Positions 20,201 to 30,529 of a stretch of DNA of 64,000 bases are shown piece after piece. A model generated the notes under the pieces. That model did not search any database. It was given only the letters and a program-made list of their open reading frames with translations, and had not been told where the DNA came from. The DNA is from Rhodanobacter soli (GTDB taxonomy: Bacteria > Pseudomonadota > Gammaproteobacteria > Xanthomonadales > Rhodanobacteraceae), in NCBI RefSeq assembly GCF_040548735.1, contig NZ_JBEPSD010000001.1, forward strand, positions 1,054,001-1,118,000, in the 5' to 3' direction. Position 1 is the stretch's first letter, and every line of letters starts with the position of its first letter. Position numbers and translations under genes: made by a program.

Positions 20201-21157
20201 GCGGCCGGTCGCGCCCTCGTCGCGGATCTCGCCGCCGGCGCCGGTGGCCGCACCGGGCCAGGGCGCGATCGCGGTGGGATGATTGTGCGTCTCCACCTTG
20301 ATCGCGTAGTCGATGCGCTCCTCGTGGCCGCGCCACACGCCATCGGCCGGGTCGGCGAAGAAGCGCCGGCCGGTGCTGCCCTCGATCACCGCCGCGTTGT
20401 CCGAATACGCAGACAGGGTATGCGCGGGCGAGCGCTGGTGGGTGTGCTTGATCATGCCGAACAGGGTCTTGTCCTGTTCCGCGCCGTCGACCGTCCAGCT
20501 GGCGTTGAACACCTTGTGTCGGCAATGCTCGGAGTTCGCCTGGGCGAACATGAACAGCTCGGCGTCGGTGGGATCGCGGCCGAGCTCGGCGTAGCGATCG
20601 ACCAGGTAGTCGATCTCGTCGTCGGCCAGCGCCAGGCCCAGCCGCAGGTTCGCCGCGGCCAGTGCGGCCTGCGGATTGGCGCCGAGCGTGACGTGCACCA
20701 GGTCGCCGGGCGAGCCGGCCAGGAACAGGCCTTGCGCGTCCTCGATCCGCCGCAGCACCGACTGCGTCATCGCGTCATGCAGCACGGCCATGATCGCGGC
20801 ATGGTCCGGAGCCTCGACCGGCGGCAGGCCGGCCACCTGCCAGGCCAGCCCGCGCTCCACCCGGCGCACGTCGAAACCGGCGCCATGCAGGATGTCGGTG
20901 GCCTTGCTCGACCACGGCGAGATCGTGCCCAGCCGCGGCACCACCCACAGCGTGGCCGGTTCCGGCGCGGCGTCCTTCGCCTCCAGCACGGCCAGCAGGC
21001 GCTGGCGCAGCTCACCTTCCGGCGCCGTCTCGGCGTCGACGAAGTAGACGAACCACGACGCCTGCACGCGCACGCCGCGATGCAGGGCATCCAGGCGGGC
21101 ATTGAGGCGTTCGAGGCGGAACGGCGAGAGGGCGTTCTGCCCGTCGAGTGCGATCAT
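17294..21157 (-). CDS. purL: Phosphoribosylformylglycinamidine synthase
   Basis: Large single-chain FGAM synthase (purine pathway step 4): glutamine-dependent amidation of FGAR. It is 1287 residues against 1295 in E. coli. The N-terminal PurS-like domain is followed by the linker and two AIRS-type ATP domains ([35 protein letters not shown]). The C-terminal glutaminase domain has nucleophile Cys1131 in GVCNGCQM and the His/Glu of [10 protein letters not shown]. The start ATG 21157 opens [20 protein letters not shown] -10 lies about 33 nt upstream. Confidence 0.97.
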   Translation of the reverse strand: MIALDGQNALSPFRLERLNARLDALHRGVRVQASWFVYFVDAETAPEGELRQRLLAVLEAKDAAPEPATLWVVPRLGTISPWSSKATDILHGAGFDVRRVERGLAWQVAGLPPVEAPDHAAIMAVLHDAMTQSVLRRIEDAQGLFLAGSPGDLVHVTLGANPQAALAAANLRLGLALADDEIDYLVDRYAELGRDPTDAELFMFAQANSEHCRHKVFNASWTVDGAEQDKTLFGMIKHTHQRSPAHTLSAYSDNAAVIEGSTGRRFFADPADGVWRGHEERIDYAIKVETHNHPTAIAPWPGAATGAGGEIRDEGATGRGGKPKAGLTGFSVSDLRIPGLPRPWEVDRPLPPRMASAFEIMRDGPLGAAAFNNEFGRACLGGYFRSYEHESAEPGLRRGYDKPIMLAGGLANLRPGHVLKHAVQPGNKVIVLGGPAMLIGLGGGAASSVAGGASSAELDFASVQRDNAEMERRCQEVIDACCARGEHNPIVSVHDVGAGGLSNAIPELLNDAGVGGTIDLSKIPCDDPSLSPMQVWSNESQERYVLAIGPENLAEFEAMCVRERCPYAVVGDATVERQLVLTDPRRGLTVIDLPMDVLFGKPPRMHRDATRLKARIDLVPDLTGIGMDEALLRVLRLPGVGSKSFLITIGDRTVGGLNARDPMVGPWQVPVADCAVTIADFDGYAGEAMAMAERAPVALLSSADAARMTVGEAITNLAAASIASLGEVRLSANWMAAVNHPGEDAALFDAVKAIGMELCPELEISIPVGKDSLSMQTVWQDGGTAQRTVSPVSLVITGFARVSDVRRTLTPQLRLDRGATELWLIDLGAGRDRLGGSALTQVFNRGGGVPPNLDDAKRLKALFELVQEANASGLLLAYHDRSDGGVITTLLEMAFAGHCGLEIHLDGWGEATLRALFNEELGAVVQVAEANREAFEALLIKYGLAGISHRIGRPKEKLGIKLFLGDETLFKWHWSTLFKAWNETSHAMQRLRDNPLTADAESEWRLDDADPGITPKLTFDPAQDVAAPFIGTGERPRIAVLREQGVNGQVEMSAAFTRAGFDAVDVHMSDLASGRIRLADFRGFAACGGFSYGDVLGAGRGWATSILYNDYLRAEFSAFFADPTKFALGVCNGCQMLSQLKEIIPGAQHWPKFLRNASEQYEARLATLEILDTPSIFFKGMAGSRIPVAVAHGEGRVSFPHACSPSKSNGAVRFVDNRGKPTENFPLNTNGSPGGLAGFTAADGRVTIMMPHPERVFRSVQLSWHPEQWGEDSPWMRMFRNARVWCG

Positions 21158-21189
21158 GCGGGGAACGGCGCTATGCGAGGAAAACGCCT

Positions 21190-21195
21190 ATTCTA
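21190..21195 (-). promoter_or_regulatory. Putative -10 (TAGAAT) of purL
   Basis: The minus strand carries TAGAAT 33 nt before the purL ATG, in the otherwise gene-free 126-bp gap to dsbC. The -35 is weak, and no PurR-like box is seen. Confidence 0.4.
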
Positions 21196-21283
21196 ACCCA
21201 TGCTGCAATACGGCATAAGCCAAGGCCGGAACCCTGCCCTTGCGTTCCGTCCCGTGCCCCGCAGGAAGGGAGTGCGATCAGCC

Positions 21284-22063
21284 TCAACCGCCCTGCCGCA
21301 GCGCCTGCAGCAGCTGTTCCGGGGTGACATAGCCGCCCAGGACGCGGCCATCCGGGCCATAGATCGCCGGGGTGCCGTTGACGCCCAGCTTCACGCCCAG
21401 GTTGAACTGGTCCTTGACCGGGTTGGCGCAGGTCGCCGGCGCCGGCGCATGACCTTCCTTCGCGGCGGTGAACGCCGCCTTGCGGTCCTTGGCGCACCAC
21501 ACCGAGACCATCTCGGTATAGGTCGGCGTGGGCCGCCCGGCGGTGGTCACCAGGCCTTCGCGCGGCCACGCCAGGTATTCCACCGCGATGCCTTCCTTGT
21601 TGAACGCGGCCACGTGCTCGTGCAGCGCGCGGCAGAAGCCGCAGTTGACGTCGGTGAACACGGTGATCGTGTACTTCGGATTCGGCGGCGCGAACACGAT
21701 GCGCTCGGACGCCGGCACCTTGGCCAGTTCGGCCTTGCGGAAGCGCGCCCAGGCGTCGTCGCTGACGTTCTGCTTGCGGCTCAGGTCGATCACATCGCCA
21801 TGCATCGCGTACTTGCCGTCGGTACTGACGTAGAGCATCTGCCCGGCGGCAATCACCTGGTAGAAGCCCGGCATCGGCGCCGGCTCGATCGAGTCGACCT
21901 GGACATTCGCCGCCAAGCTCTTGATCGCCTGCCGCACCATCTGCTGCGCCGCCGGCGTCACCGCCGGGCTGGTGGCCGGCGCCGCATCGTTTTCGGCCGC
22001 ACAGACAGCCAGGGAAAGCCCGCCGATGCACAGCGCCAGCAACAGTTTCTTCAACATCACCAT
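21284..22063 (-). CDS. dsbC: Thiol:disulfide interchange protein DsbC
   Basis: Periplasmic disulfide isomerase. The 259-residue precursor has a signal peptide (MVMLKKLLLALCIGGLSLAVCAAE), an N-terminal dimerisation domain (about 35-110) and a thioredoxin fold. Its active site is CGFC at 141-144 (CGYC in E. coli) with cis-Pro in NGTPA, and a further Cys pair is at 190/212. Start options are 22072, 22063 or 22057; 22063 is best spaced from a GAGG site. Substrates likely include LptD, whose gene is also in this window. It is divergent from the PKHD hydroxylase. Confidence 0.93.
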   Translation of the reverse strand: MVMLKKLLLALCIGGLSLAVCAAENDAAPATSPAVTPAAQQMVRQAIKSLAANVQVDSIEPAPMPGFYQVIAAGQMLYVSTDGKYAMHGDVIDLSRKQNVSDDAWARFRKAELAKVPASERIVFAPPNPKYTITVFTDVNCGFCRALHEHVAAFNKEGIAVEYLAWPREGLVTTAGRPTPTYTEMVSVWCAKDRKAAFTAAKEGHAPAPATCANPVKDQFNLGVKLGVNGTPAIYGPDGRVLGGYVTPEQLLQALRQGG

Positions 22064-22304
22064 CAACCTCATTCGATCCAGGCTGCGCGGGGTAGCGGCC
22101 ACAGGAACACATTCTCGCACAGGCGGATGAACGCTCCTCGCTCGCCAGACCGTGGCAAAGCGGTGCCCGCCATGCTCGCAAAGCCCATGATCGTGCCCTC
22201 CGTTCAATGGTAAATTTCCGAAATGCAGGCAAGCGAGCCGGTGGAACGCCTTGCCGTACACTCGCCGCTTCGTCCAACGGCTTGAATTGCTGGGTGGAAT
22301 CATC

Positions 22305-22979
22305 TTGATCATTTGCGCTCCCAACGTATTGACGGCCGAGGAACTCGGCACGATCCGCAACGAACTTCGTGACGCTTCGTTCATCGACGGCGCCAGCACG
22401 GCTGGCTGGTCGGCACGCGAGGTCAAGAAAAACCTGCAGGTCGACATCGACACCGAAAGCCAGGCCCGGCTGCGCGAGATCGTGCGCAGCGCCTTCCTGC
22501 GCAACGGGATGCTGCAGGCGTCGATTCTGCCGTCCGCCATGACGCAGGTACTGTTCAACCGTTACGACGTCGGCATGCAATACGGCCGGCACGTCGATGC
22601 CCCCGTGATGGGCGGGCTCGGCAGTGCGGTGCGCAGCGATGTGGCGATCACGGTTTTCCTGTCCGACCCCAAGAGCTACACCGGCGGCGACCTGGTGGTG
22701 GATACCAACGGCATGGAATACGGCTTCAAGCTGGACGCCGGATCCGCCATCGCCTACCCGGCCAACTCCCTGCATCACGTCACCCCCGTCACCCAGGGCG
22801 CACGTTACGCCGCCATCATCTGGGTACAGAGCCAGGTACGCGATGCCGGCAAACGCGAACTGCTGTGGGACCTGGACAACGCCAAACGGCAGATCTTCGG
22901 CCGCGAAGGCAAGAGCCCCACGTTCGACGCCATCAGCAAGTCGCATGCGAACCTGCTGCGGATGTGGGCGGACGTGTAA
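22305..22979 (+). CDS. piuC: PKHD-type Fe(II)/2-oxoglutarate dioxygenase (PiuC/YbiX)
   Basis: 224-residue 2OG-Fe(II) oxygenase of the PiuC/YbiX family, often linked to siderophore receptors and iron homeostasis. The double-stranded beta-helix core has YGRHVDAPVMG (His and Asp metal ligands), the distal LHHVTPVTQGARYAAIIWVQ (His ligand and 2OG-binding Arg) and the family ending. No ATG lies near the N-terminus. TTG 22305 has GGTGGA 6 nt upstream and gives the family length of about 225, with the usual PNVLTAEE opening. A TTG at 22251 would add 18 unsupported residues. Confidence 0.88.
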   Translation: MIICAPNVLTAEELGTIRNELRDASFIDGASTAGWSAREVKKNLQVDIDTESQARLREIVRSAFLRNGMLQASILPSAMTQVLFNRYDVGMQYGRHVDAPVMGGLGSAVRSDVAITVFLSDPKSYTGGDLVVDTNGMEYGFKLDAGSAIAYPANSLHHVTPVTQGARYAAIIWVQSQVRDAGKRELLWDLDNAKRQIFGREGKSPTFDAISKSHANLLRMWADV

Positions 22980-23060
22980 AGCGTTGCCTCATGTCTCCCA
23001 CGCTTCCGCGCTTGGCGGGAAACCGAGATACAGAGACATTGTTCGATTCGTCGATGCCAC

Positions 23061-23978
23061 TCACCCCCGCGGATGATGCTGCGCGTGCAGCCGCTTCAGG
23101 CCTTCCTTCGCCACCAGGGTGTAGATCTGCGTGGTGCTGAGCGAGCTGTGGCCGAGCAGCATCTGCAGGGCGCGCAGGTCGGCGCCGTGGTTGAGCAGGT
23201 GGGTGGCGAAGGAGTGGCGCAGCACGTGCGGCGAGATGCGTTTCGGGTTGATGCCGACCTTGAGCGCGTAGCGCCTCACCAGGGTCCAGAACATCTGTCG
23301 GGTCATGCCTTCGCCGCGCTGGCTGAGGAACAGCGCCGCCGGCTGGCGGCCTTTCGCCAGCGTCGGCCGCGCGTCGGCCAGGTAAGCGCCGATGCGCGCC
23401 AGCGCTTCTTCGCCGACCGGCACCAGCCGGTCCTTGCCGCCCTTGCCGGTGACGCGCAACACACCCTGGCGCGGGTTCAGCGCGGCCAGCGGCAACTCCA
23501 CCAGCTCGGACACGCGCAGGCCGGAGGCGTACATCAGCTCCAGCATCGCGCGATCGCGCAGGCCCAGCGTGGTGCCGGTATCGGGCGCGCCGAGCAGGCC
23601 CTCGATCTCGCGTTCGGCCAGCGCCTTGGGCAGGCTGCGCGGCAGCTTCGGGCGCTCGATCAGCAGGGTCGGATCGGCGAAGCCCGGCTCGCTGCGGGCG
23701 AGGAACGCGTAGTAGCGGCGGAACGCCGACTGCCGCCGCGCGATCGAGCGCACCGCCACCGGCTGCGCGCCGTGATACGCGGAAATATCCTCGCGCCGTG
23801 CCGTGCGCAGGTCGCGCCCGTGCGTGCCCAGCCAACCGGCCAGCGCCTCCAGGTCGCGCCGGTACGCCTCCAAGGTGCGGTCGGCCAAGCCGTCCTCCGA
23901 CCATACCCGTTCCACGAACGTGCTTATGCTCAGCCGGTCGGCTTCGGCGATACTGGCGCGGTTTTCTTCCTTTCCCAT
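23061..23978 (-). CDS. xerD: Site-specific tyrosine recombinase XerD
   Basis: Resolves chromosome dimers at dif together with XerC, under FtsK control at the septum. The 305-residue protein has an N-terminal SAM-like core-binding domain (about 15-105) and a catalytic domain. All catalytic residues are present: Arg155 (ASGLRVSEL), Lys179 (TGKGGKDR), His251 and Arg254 (HVLRHSFATH), His277 (LLGHSSLSTTQIY) and Tyr286. ADLRALQMLLGHSSLSTTQIY is closer to XerD than XerC. The start ATG 23978 was chosen by family length; 23996 is possible. It diverges from the RDD gene. Confidence 0.93.
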   Translation of the reverse strand: MGKEENRASIAEADRLSISTFVERVWSEDGLADRTLEAYRRDLEALAGWLGTHGRDLRTARREDISAYHGAQPVAVRSIARRQSAFRRYYAFLARSEPGFADPTLLIERPKLPRSLPKALAEREIEGLLGAPDTGTTLGLRDRAMLELMYASGLRVSELVELPLAALNPRQGVLRVTGKGGKDRLVPVGEEALARIGAYLADARPTLAKGRQPAALFLSQRGEGMTRQMFWTLVRRYALKVGINPKRISPHVLRHSFATHLLNHGADLRALQMLLGHSSLSTTQIYTLVAKEGLKRLHAQHHPRG

Positions 23979-24028
23979 GCGCACGATGCTGGCCATTGCA
24001 CGCGCACTACGCAAGCGACCGACCCACG

Positions 24029-24532
24029 ATGCCGCCGAACCTCGCCACCGCCGACACCCCATGCCCGCTGTGGCGCCGCCTGCTGGCGCTGGTCTACGAC
24101 CTGCTGATCGTGGTGGCGATCGTGATGGTGGTGGGCCTGCTGTGCCAGCTCGCCACCGGCGGCAATCTGATCCGCACCGGCGCGACGGTGGTCGTGCCGA
24201 TCTGGTACCAGGCGCTGCAGGGCGCGGTGGTGGCGGCATATTTCGTCAGCTCGTGGCGACGCGGCGGGCAGACGTTGGGCATGCGGCCGTGGCGCATCCG
24301 GGTCACCCGTGACGATGGCGGCACGCTCTCGCTGCAGCAGGCACTGATCCGCGTGCTGGTGGCGGCCGCGCCGCTGGTGTCGCTGTTGCTTGCGCCGGTG
24401 CTCGGACTGCACGCGACAGCGTGGACGCTGCTGGTCGTGTGGGCCGGCTGGTTCGCCGTGGCCATGTTCGATCCGCGCCGGCGTGCGCTGCACGACATTG
24501 CAGCCGGCACCGAGGTCCGCCGGCTGGACTGA
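24029..24532 (+). CDS. RDD family membrane protein
   Basis: 167-residue inner-membrane protein with the RDD domain. The marks are WRRLLALVYDLLIV (Arg and Asp of the name), a long hydrophobic helix, GGQTLGMRPWRIRV, and the closing FDPRRRALHDIAAGTEV that carries the third Asp. The function of the family is mostly unknown; some members have been proposed as Na+/H+ antiporters or sorting factors. It lies 60 bp before the methyltransferase on the same strand and is divergent from xerD. Confidence 0.88.
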   Translation: MPPNLATADTPCPLWRRLLALVYDLLIVVAIVMVVGLLCQLATGGNLIRTGATVVVPIWYQALQGAVVAAYFVSSWRRGGQTLGMRPWRIRVTRDDGGTLSLQQALIRVLVAAAPLVSLLLAPVLGLHATAWTLLVVWAGWFAVAMFDPRRRALHDIAAGTEVRRLD

Positions 24533-24580
24533 GTATCCCGCCCTGGGCCGGGCTTCACACTTCGCTCAGCGCGAACCGGG

Positions 24581-24586
24581 TTCAAT
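24581..24586 (+). promoter_or_regulatory. -10-like element 6 nt before the methyltransferase ATG
   Basis: TTCAAT followed by CCGCCG and then the ATG at 24593. The spacing implies transcription starting at or next to the start codon. No ribosome-binding site is visible. See the leaderless-mRNA finding. Confidence 0.35.
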
Positions 24587-24592
24587 CCGCCG

Positions 24593-25360
24593 ATGTCCGA
24601 ACCGCCCCACGCCGAAAGCCGCAGCGACGCCGAACTGGTTCGTGCCAACCGCGGTTTCTACGAGTCGCTGTGGGCGCAGGCGAAGCTGATCGCGCCGGAA
24701 CGCTTCAACACCTGGCCGCTGCTGCACGAGCTGGCCGACGCCGCGCCGCGCCGGCTGGAGGTCGCGCCCGGCCTGCGCCCGCGGCTGCCATTGCGCGGCA
24801 CCTGTTTCGTCGACCTCAGCCATGCCGCGCTGCGCCGCCTGCACGACAGCGGCGCCGAGGCGGTGCACGGCATGATCGGCGCCCTGCCCTGCGCCGACGC
24901 TAGCTTCGACCTGGTCTGTGCGCTCGACATCCTCGAACACGTCGCCGACGACGACGGCGCGCTGGCGGAACTGGCGCGCGTGGCCGCACCCGGCGCCAGC
25001 GTGCTGCTGTCGGTGCCGTTGCATCCGGCGGCGTGGACCGCGTTCGACGACTTCGTCGGCCACTGTCGCCGCTACGAACCGGCACAGATCGCGGTCCGGC
25101 TCGCCCGGCACGGTTTCATCATCGAAAGCAGCGCGGTGTACGGCATGCAACCGAAGTCCTCGCGCCTGCTCGAACTCGGCCAGTGGTACCTCACCCACCG
25201 GCGCGAGCGCGCGATGTGGTGGTACAACCGCGTGTTCATGCCGCTCGGCCTGCGCTTCCAGAAACCGCTGCGATGGCGCGATGGCCTGGGCGACACGGAC
25301 GGAGTCGACGAACTGCTGCTGCGCTGCCGTTACCGTCCGGCGGCCACGCCAAGTCACTGA
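24593..25360 (+). CDS. Class I SAM-dependent methyltransferase
   Basis: 255-residue protein of the Methyltransf_11 type. The SAM-binding start (RRLEVAPGLRPRLP, with the RGTCFVDLSHAALRRL strand) is a degenerate motif I. The post-motif region ADASFDLVCALDILEHVADDDGALAELARV is classic and clear. The substrate is unknown; the RRYEPAQIAVRLARHGF segment resembles methyltransferases acting on small molecules or lipids. It has no ribosome site and a -10-like TTCAAT 6 nt before the ATG. Downstream is phaZ on the same strand, 89 bp away. Confidence 0.82.
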   Translation: MSEPPHAESRSDAELVRANRGFYESLWAQAKLIAPERFNTWPLLHELADAAPRRLEVAPGLRPRLPLRGTCFVDLSHAALRRLHDSGAEAVHGMIGALPCADASFDLVCALDILEHVADDDGALAELARVAAPGASVLLSVPLHPAAWTAFDDFVGHCRRYEPAQIAVRLARHGFIIESSAVYGMQPKSSRLLELGQWYLTHRRERAMWWYNRVFMPLGLRFQKPLRWRDGLGDTDGVDELLLRCRYRPAATPSH

Positions 25361-25413
25361 TTGGACTGGGCACGACGATTGCGGCATCGCAACACGCGGG
25401 AATCAAACGGCGC

Positions 25414-25419
25414 TAAGAT
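25414..25419 (+). promoter_or_regulatory. Putative -10 (TAAGAT) of phaZ
   Basis: TAAGAT sits 30 nt before the phaZ ATG, in a position consistent with a short leader. The -35 is not clear. Confidence 0.35.
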
Positions 25420-25449
25420 GGCCCTTTCGTCTGCGGCTCACCCACCCCG

Positions 25450-26722
25450 ATGCTCTATCAGATCCATGAATGGCAGCGTGCGTTCCTCGGCCCGCTGAGC
25501 CACTTCGCGCAGGCCGGCGCGCGCATGCTCAACGACACCAGCAGCCCGTTCGTGCAGCTGCCCGGCGCGCAGCGGATGGCTGCCGGCTACGAACTGATCC
25601 ATCGCCTCGGCAAGGATTACGAAAAGCCCGAGTTCGGCATCCACACCGCTACCGCGCACGAGCATGAGATCGCGGTGATCGAGCGGGTCGCGCTGGCCAA
25701 GCCGTTCTGCCAGTTGAAGCGCTTCAAGCGCTTCAGCGACGACCCGTCCACCATCGAGAAGATGAAGAACGATCCGGTGGTGCTGGTGGTGGCGCCGCTG
25801 TCCGGCCATCACGCCACGCTGCTGCGCGACACCGTGCGCACGCTGCTGCGCGACCACAAGGTCTACATCACCGACTGGGTCGACGCGCGCATGGTGCCGG
25901 CCGCGGCTGGTCCGTTCGGGCTGGACGACTACGTTGCCTATGTCGAGGAATGCATCCGCCACATCGGCGCGTCCACCCTGCACGTGATCTCGGTGTGCCA
26001 GCCGACCGTGCCGGTGCTGGCGGCAGTGTCGCTGATGGCCGCGCGCGGCGAAGACACGCCGCGCAGCCTGACCATGATGGGCGGCCCGATCGACCCGCGG
26101 CGCAGCCCCACCAGCGTGGACAATCTGGCCACCAACCAGCCGTTGTCGTGGTTCAGGGGCAACGTGATCCATACCGTGCCGTCGAACTATCCCGGCCGCG
26201 GCCGCGAAGTCTACCCGGGCTTCCTGCAGCACGCCGGCTTCATCGCGATGAATCCCGGCCGGCATCTCAGCTCGCACTGGGACTTCTACCAGGACCTGCT
26301 GCGCGGCGACCTCGACGACGCCGAATCGCACCGCAAGTTCTACGACGAGTACAACGCCGTGCTGGACATGCCGGCCGAGTTCTATCTCGACACGATCGAG
26401 AAGGTGTTCCAGCAATTCCTGCTGCCGCGCGGCCTGTGGGACGTGGCGGGCGAACGGGTGAACCCCACTGCGATCAGGCGCAGCGCCCTGCTCACCATCG
26501 AGGGCGAACTGGACGACATCTCCGGCCTCGGCCAGACCGAAGCCGCGCACGACCTGTGCAGCAGCATCCCGGCCAATCGCCGCGCGCACAAGGTGATCGA
26601 AGGCGCCGGCCACTACGGCATCTTCAGCGGCCGCCGCTGGCGCGAAACGGTCTATCCGCAGGTGCGCGACTTCATCCGGAAGTTCGACGCCGCCCCGGCA
26701 GACCCGCGCGGCGCGGCGAAGG

Positions 26723-26748
<26 letters not shown>
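25450..26748 (+). CDS. phaZ: Intracellular polyhydroxybutyrate depolymerase
   Basis: 432-residue intracellular PHB depolymerase of the Ralstonia PhaZ1 type, which mobilises native PHB granules. No signal peptide is present. The nucleophile is Cys183 in VISVCQPTVPVLA, with acid Asp355 in EGELDDISGLGQ and base His388 in GAGHYGIFSG. These are the same numbers as recalled for R. eutropha PhaZ1, a strong internal check. The C-terminal PHB_depo_C block (GHYGIFSGRRWRETVYPQVRDFI) is intact. Its last 26 bp overlap the end of the convergent threonine aldolase gene. No PHB synthase is in the window. Confidence 0.93.
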
Positions 26749-27742
<994 letters not shown>

Positions 27743-28218
27743 GGCTCACCCCATGCTGTCGGCAAAGAGGATCAGCTTGGCCGCATCGGGGGTTCCGGGC
27801 AAGCCCGGAAAGGCACGGCGCGCGGGAATCGCGTTACGACAACAACCCGAAATGCACCATCAACCAGCCGGCTGAAGCGCTGGCGTAGATGCAAACTCCC
27901 AACCAGAATCCAAAGGAATCCTTGTGCCAGATTGGCTTGGTCATGCTTCCCCCGAGAAACGCGAGCGGTAGCCGCACGGTACGCGCAGCTCACCTGCCTG
28001 GAGACAAGCCAGTTTCGTACCATGGCAGGCCTTGCCGGATGTTTGATCCGAACGGCGTCGTCGTGTTGCGACCATGCTCACACTAACGGCGCCGCTGCTC
28101 GCGCCGTTGGGCTCATGGCGGTCACGGAAGAGGCCGTAGAAGGGTCAGTGCTTGCGCGGACCGCACGCATGCGGGATGCGCCGCACTGACGCAAATGGTC
28201 GATCCCGGCCCCGCCAGG
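27743..28218. other. 476-bp region between ltaE and lptG
   Basis: Apart from the 36-codon ORF at 27834-27944, I see no convincing gene. An 8-bp perfect hairpin AACGGCGC/GCGCCGTT with an 8-nt loop lies at 28085-28108; it has no U-tract. The region has a lower coding signal than its neighbours. Confidence 0.5.
27834..27944 (-). CDS. Putative 36-aa membrane microprotein
   Basis: A short ORF starting MTKPIWHKDSFGFWLG and ending AGWLMVHFGLLS. One transmembrane helix (about residues 11-30) spans GFWLGVCIYASASAGWLMV, flanked by a positive N-terminus. The GGGGGAAG ribosome site 1-8 nt before the ATG is strong for this genome, and the stop is TAA. The aromatic-rich helix and clean start make it look coding, although it is far below usual gene-calling limits. 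I know of no function. It lies alone, 110 bp upstream of the ltaE start on the same strand. Confidence 0.6.
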   Translation of the reverse strand: MTKPIWHKDSFGFWLGVCIYASASAGWLMVHFGLLS

Positions 28219-29319
28219 TCAGGCGCGCCGGCGGAAATACAACCAGGCCGCCACCACCAGGATCGACGCCGGCAACAGGTTCGCCAGCAGTGGCGGCATG
28301 CCATACACCGTGCCGAAATTCACCATCGCCTGCTGCAGGAAATACCAGCCGAGCGCGAGCAGGATGCCGATGAACATGCGCTTGCCCAGGCCGCCGGAAC
28401 GCAGCGAGCCGAACGCGAACGGCATCGCGCACAACACCAGCACCAGCACGTTGAGCGGATACAGCGCACGCCCCCAGAACGCCACCGCATAGGTGCCGGG
28501 GCTCTGCCCGTTGCCTTCCAGGTAAGCCATGTTGCGGCTTAGGTCGCGCATGGAAAGGTACTGCGGCTGGATCACCGACTGCGCCAGTACCTGCGGGTTG
28601 AGGCTGGACTGCCACGGCAAGCTGGCCGCCGTGCTGGCATGCGTGCCCTGCGCGTCGAGCGTGGTGGTGCGCACATCGTGCAGCACCCACTGCCTGCCGT
28701 TGTGCTCGGCAGTTTTGGCCCATTGGAAACGGCTGAGCTGGCCATCGCCAGTGAAGGTGAATACACGCACATCGCTCAGCTGCACCGAGCCGACGCCGTC
28801 ACGCTGCTTCAGCGAAGTGCCGCGCGCATTGATGATGTCGTCGCCGTCGCGCGCCCACAGGCCGCTGCTGGTGCCCATGCCGAGGTTGCCGGACTTCATG
28901 CGCAGCTGCATCACCTGCGCCTGCTGGTCGCCCCACGGCGCCAGCGTCTCGCCCATGACCACCACGCCGACGATCAGCACCGCGACCACGCCGACCGCGG
29001 AAGCGGCGATGCGCAGGCGCGACATGCCGGCCGCGCGCAACGCGGTGAGCTCGCCGGTGCCGGCCAGTCCGCCCAGGCCGAGCAGGCCGCCGATCAGCGC
29101 GGCATTGCCGAACATCTCGTAGGCGCGGCGCGGGAACGTCACCAGCACGTAGGCCACCGCATTGCTCAGCGTGTAGCCGTGCTTGCCGACGTTGCCGAGC
29201 TGGCGCAACAACTGGGTCACCGCATCGAAGCCGGTCAGTACCAGCCACACCATCAGCATCGAGCCGAGCACGCTCATAGCCACCAGGCGGTCGACCCGCT
29301 TGATGTTGAACACGGTCAT
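28219..29319 (-). CDS. lptG: LPS export permease LptG
   Basis: Inner-membrane permease of the LptB2FGC complex that extracts LPS and feeds it to the periplasmic bridge. The 366-residue protein has three N-terminal helices, a periplasmic beta-jellyroll (about 125-265) and three C-terminal helices. The cytoplasmic coupling helix reads GTGELTALRAAGMSRLR. The start ATG 29319 overlaps the lptF stop (ATGA), so it is strictly coupled. The ending YGMPPLLANLLPASILVVAAWLYFRRRA is typical of LptG. LptD is encoded 18 kb away. Confidence 0.94.
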   Translation of the reverse strand: MTVFNIKRVDRLVAMSVLGSMLMVWLVLTGFDAVTQLLRQLGNVGKHGYTLSNAVAYVLVTFPRRAYEMFGNAALIGGLLGLGGLAGTGELTALRAAGMSRLRIAASAVGVVAVLIVGVVVMGETLAPWGDQQAQVMQLRMKSGNLGMGTSSGLWARDGDDIINARGTSLKQRDGVGSVQLSDVRVFTFTGDGQLSRFQWAKTAEHNGRQWVLHDVRTTTLDAQGTHASTAASLPWQSSLNPQVLAQSVIQPQYLSMRDLSRNMAYLEGNGQSPGTYAVAFWGRALYPLNVLVLVLCAMPFAFGSLRSGGLGKRMFIGILLALGWYFLQQAMVNFGTVYGMPPLLANLLPASILVVAAWLYFRRRA

Positions 29320-30431
29320 GCCGGCACACTCGGCTGCGGCGCACGCAACTTGCGCGGGGAATACTGCTTCCACAGCATCCAGCCGGCCAGCGCCAGCACC
29401 AGCGCATGCAGCGCCCACAGCGGCGCCTCGTTGTGCCAGTGGCCCTTGCCGATCTGCGCACGGCCCAGCGCCAGCAGCGTGTAATAGAGATAGAACGTGA
29501 CCACTGCCAGCAGCAGCCGGCCGTACTTCGGCTCGCGCGGGCTCTGCCGCGACAGCGGCAACGCCAGCAGCAGCAGCACCAGGGTCAATGGCGGCGCGTT
29601 GGCGCGCCAGGCGAACTCGGCACGATCATCCGGGTCGTCCGACTGGGCCAGCGCCCAACTGCTCTTCGAATGCGCCGGATCGTCGTCTTCGTCGGCCTGC
29701 ACGCTGGACAGCGAGGTGTCGTTGCGTTGGTACTGCATCTGCCGCCAGTTGTTCATGCCAAGCGGAATGTCGTACTGCCAGCCATCCTTGAACGCGATGA
29801 AGCGGCCGTCGCCGTTGCTCTCCTGGTACAGCTCGCCGCTGGTTGCACTGACCACCTTCAGGTGCGGCGGACCATCCTTGCTGTCGCTCTGGGTCGCCAC
29901 GAACGTGCGCCCCAGCTTGCTCCCGTCGCGACTGAGGCTGTCGACGAAGATGATGCCGCCCTTGCCCGGCAGCTCGGTGAAGCGCCCCGCATCCAGCCCG
30001 GCCGCAATCACCGAACGGTTCGCCGCGGCCACCATCGCATCGCTGGTGCGCACCGCCCACGGCCCCAGCCACAGCGAGACCAGCGCGGTGATCGCCACCA
30101 GCACCGCGCCGAGGACCAGCACCGGCCGCAGCAGTCCGCGCGGGCCCATGCCGGACGACGCGAGCACGTGCATCTCGCTCTCGCGATACATCCGACCCAG
30201 CCCCAGCAGCACGCCGATGAAACTGGCCAGCGGCATCATGTTGGTGAGGCCGTCGAGGGTGCGCAGACCCAGCACCTGGAACATCACGCTGGCCGGGAAG
30301 CTGCCGTTGGCGACTTGCTGCAGAACCCGGGCGAACGCGCTGCCGGCCACGACCACCAGCAGCACCACCACGGTGGCGGCCACGGTCTGCGCCAGCTCGC
30401 GCAGGAAATAGCGGTCGAGGATGCTCAGCAT
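29316..30431 (-). CDS. lptF: LPS export permease LptF
   Basis: Partner permease of LptG in the LPS transporter. The 371-residue protein begins [16 protein letters not shown]; its first helix is followed by the second and third. The coupling segment [21 protein letters not shown] follows, then a large periplasmic jellyroll and three closing helices. The ATG at 30431 precedes the family-typical opening and was preferred over an in-frame ATG 45 nt upstream. It diverges from pepA across 98 bp, the usual lptF/pepA arrangement. Confidence 0.94.
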   Translation of the reverse strand: MLSILDRYFLRELAQTVAATVVVLLVVVAGSAFARVLQQVANGSFPASVMFQVLGLRTLDGLTNMMPLASFIGVLLGLGRMYRESEMHVLASSGMGPRGLLRPVLVLGAVLVAITALVSLWLGPWAVRTSDAMVAAANRSVIAAGLDAGRFTELPGKGGIIFVDSLSRDGSKLGRTFVATQSDSKDGPPHLKVVSATSGELYQESNGDGRFIAFKDGWQYDIPLGMNNWRQMQYQRNDTSLSSVQADEDDDPAHSKSSWALAQSDDPDDRAEFAWRANAPPLTLVLLLLALPLSRQSPREPKYGRLLLAVVTFYLYYTLLALGRAQIGKGHWHNEAPLWALHALVLALAGWMLWKQYSPRKLRAPQPSVPA

Positions 30432-30529
30432 GCGATAAACTTGTCCGCTTAACCGGTTCGGCCGATCGGCCGGCAAACCGCAAGTCTAGCCTGTCCGGCC
30501 GCTGCCGGGCCCATACAGGAACCACCCCG

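Noticed and set aside
28085..28108. Intrinsic terminator at AACGGCGC/GCGCCGTT
   Set aside because: The stem is good, but no U-tract follows on either strand and neither neighbour ends close to it.
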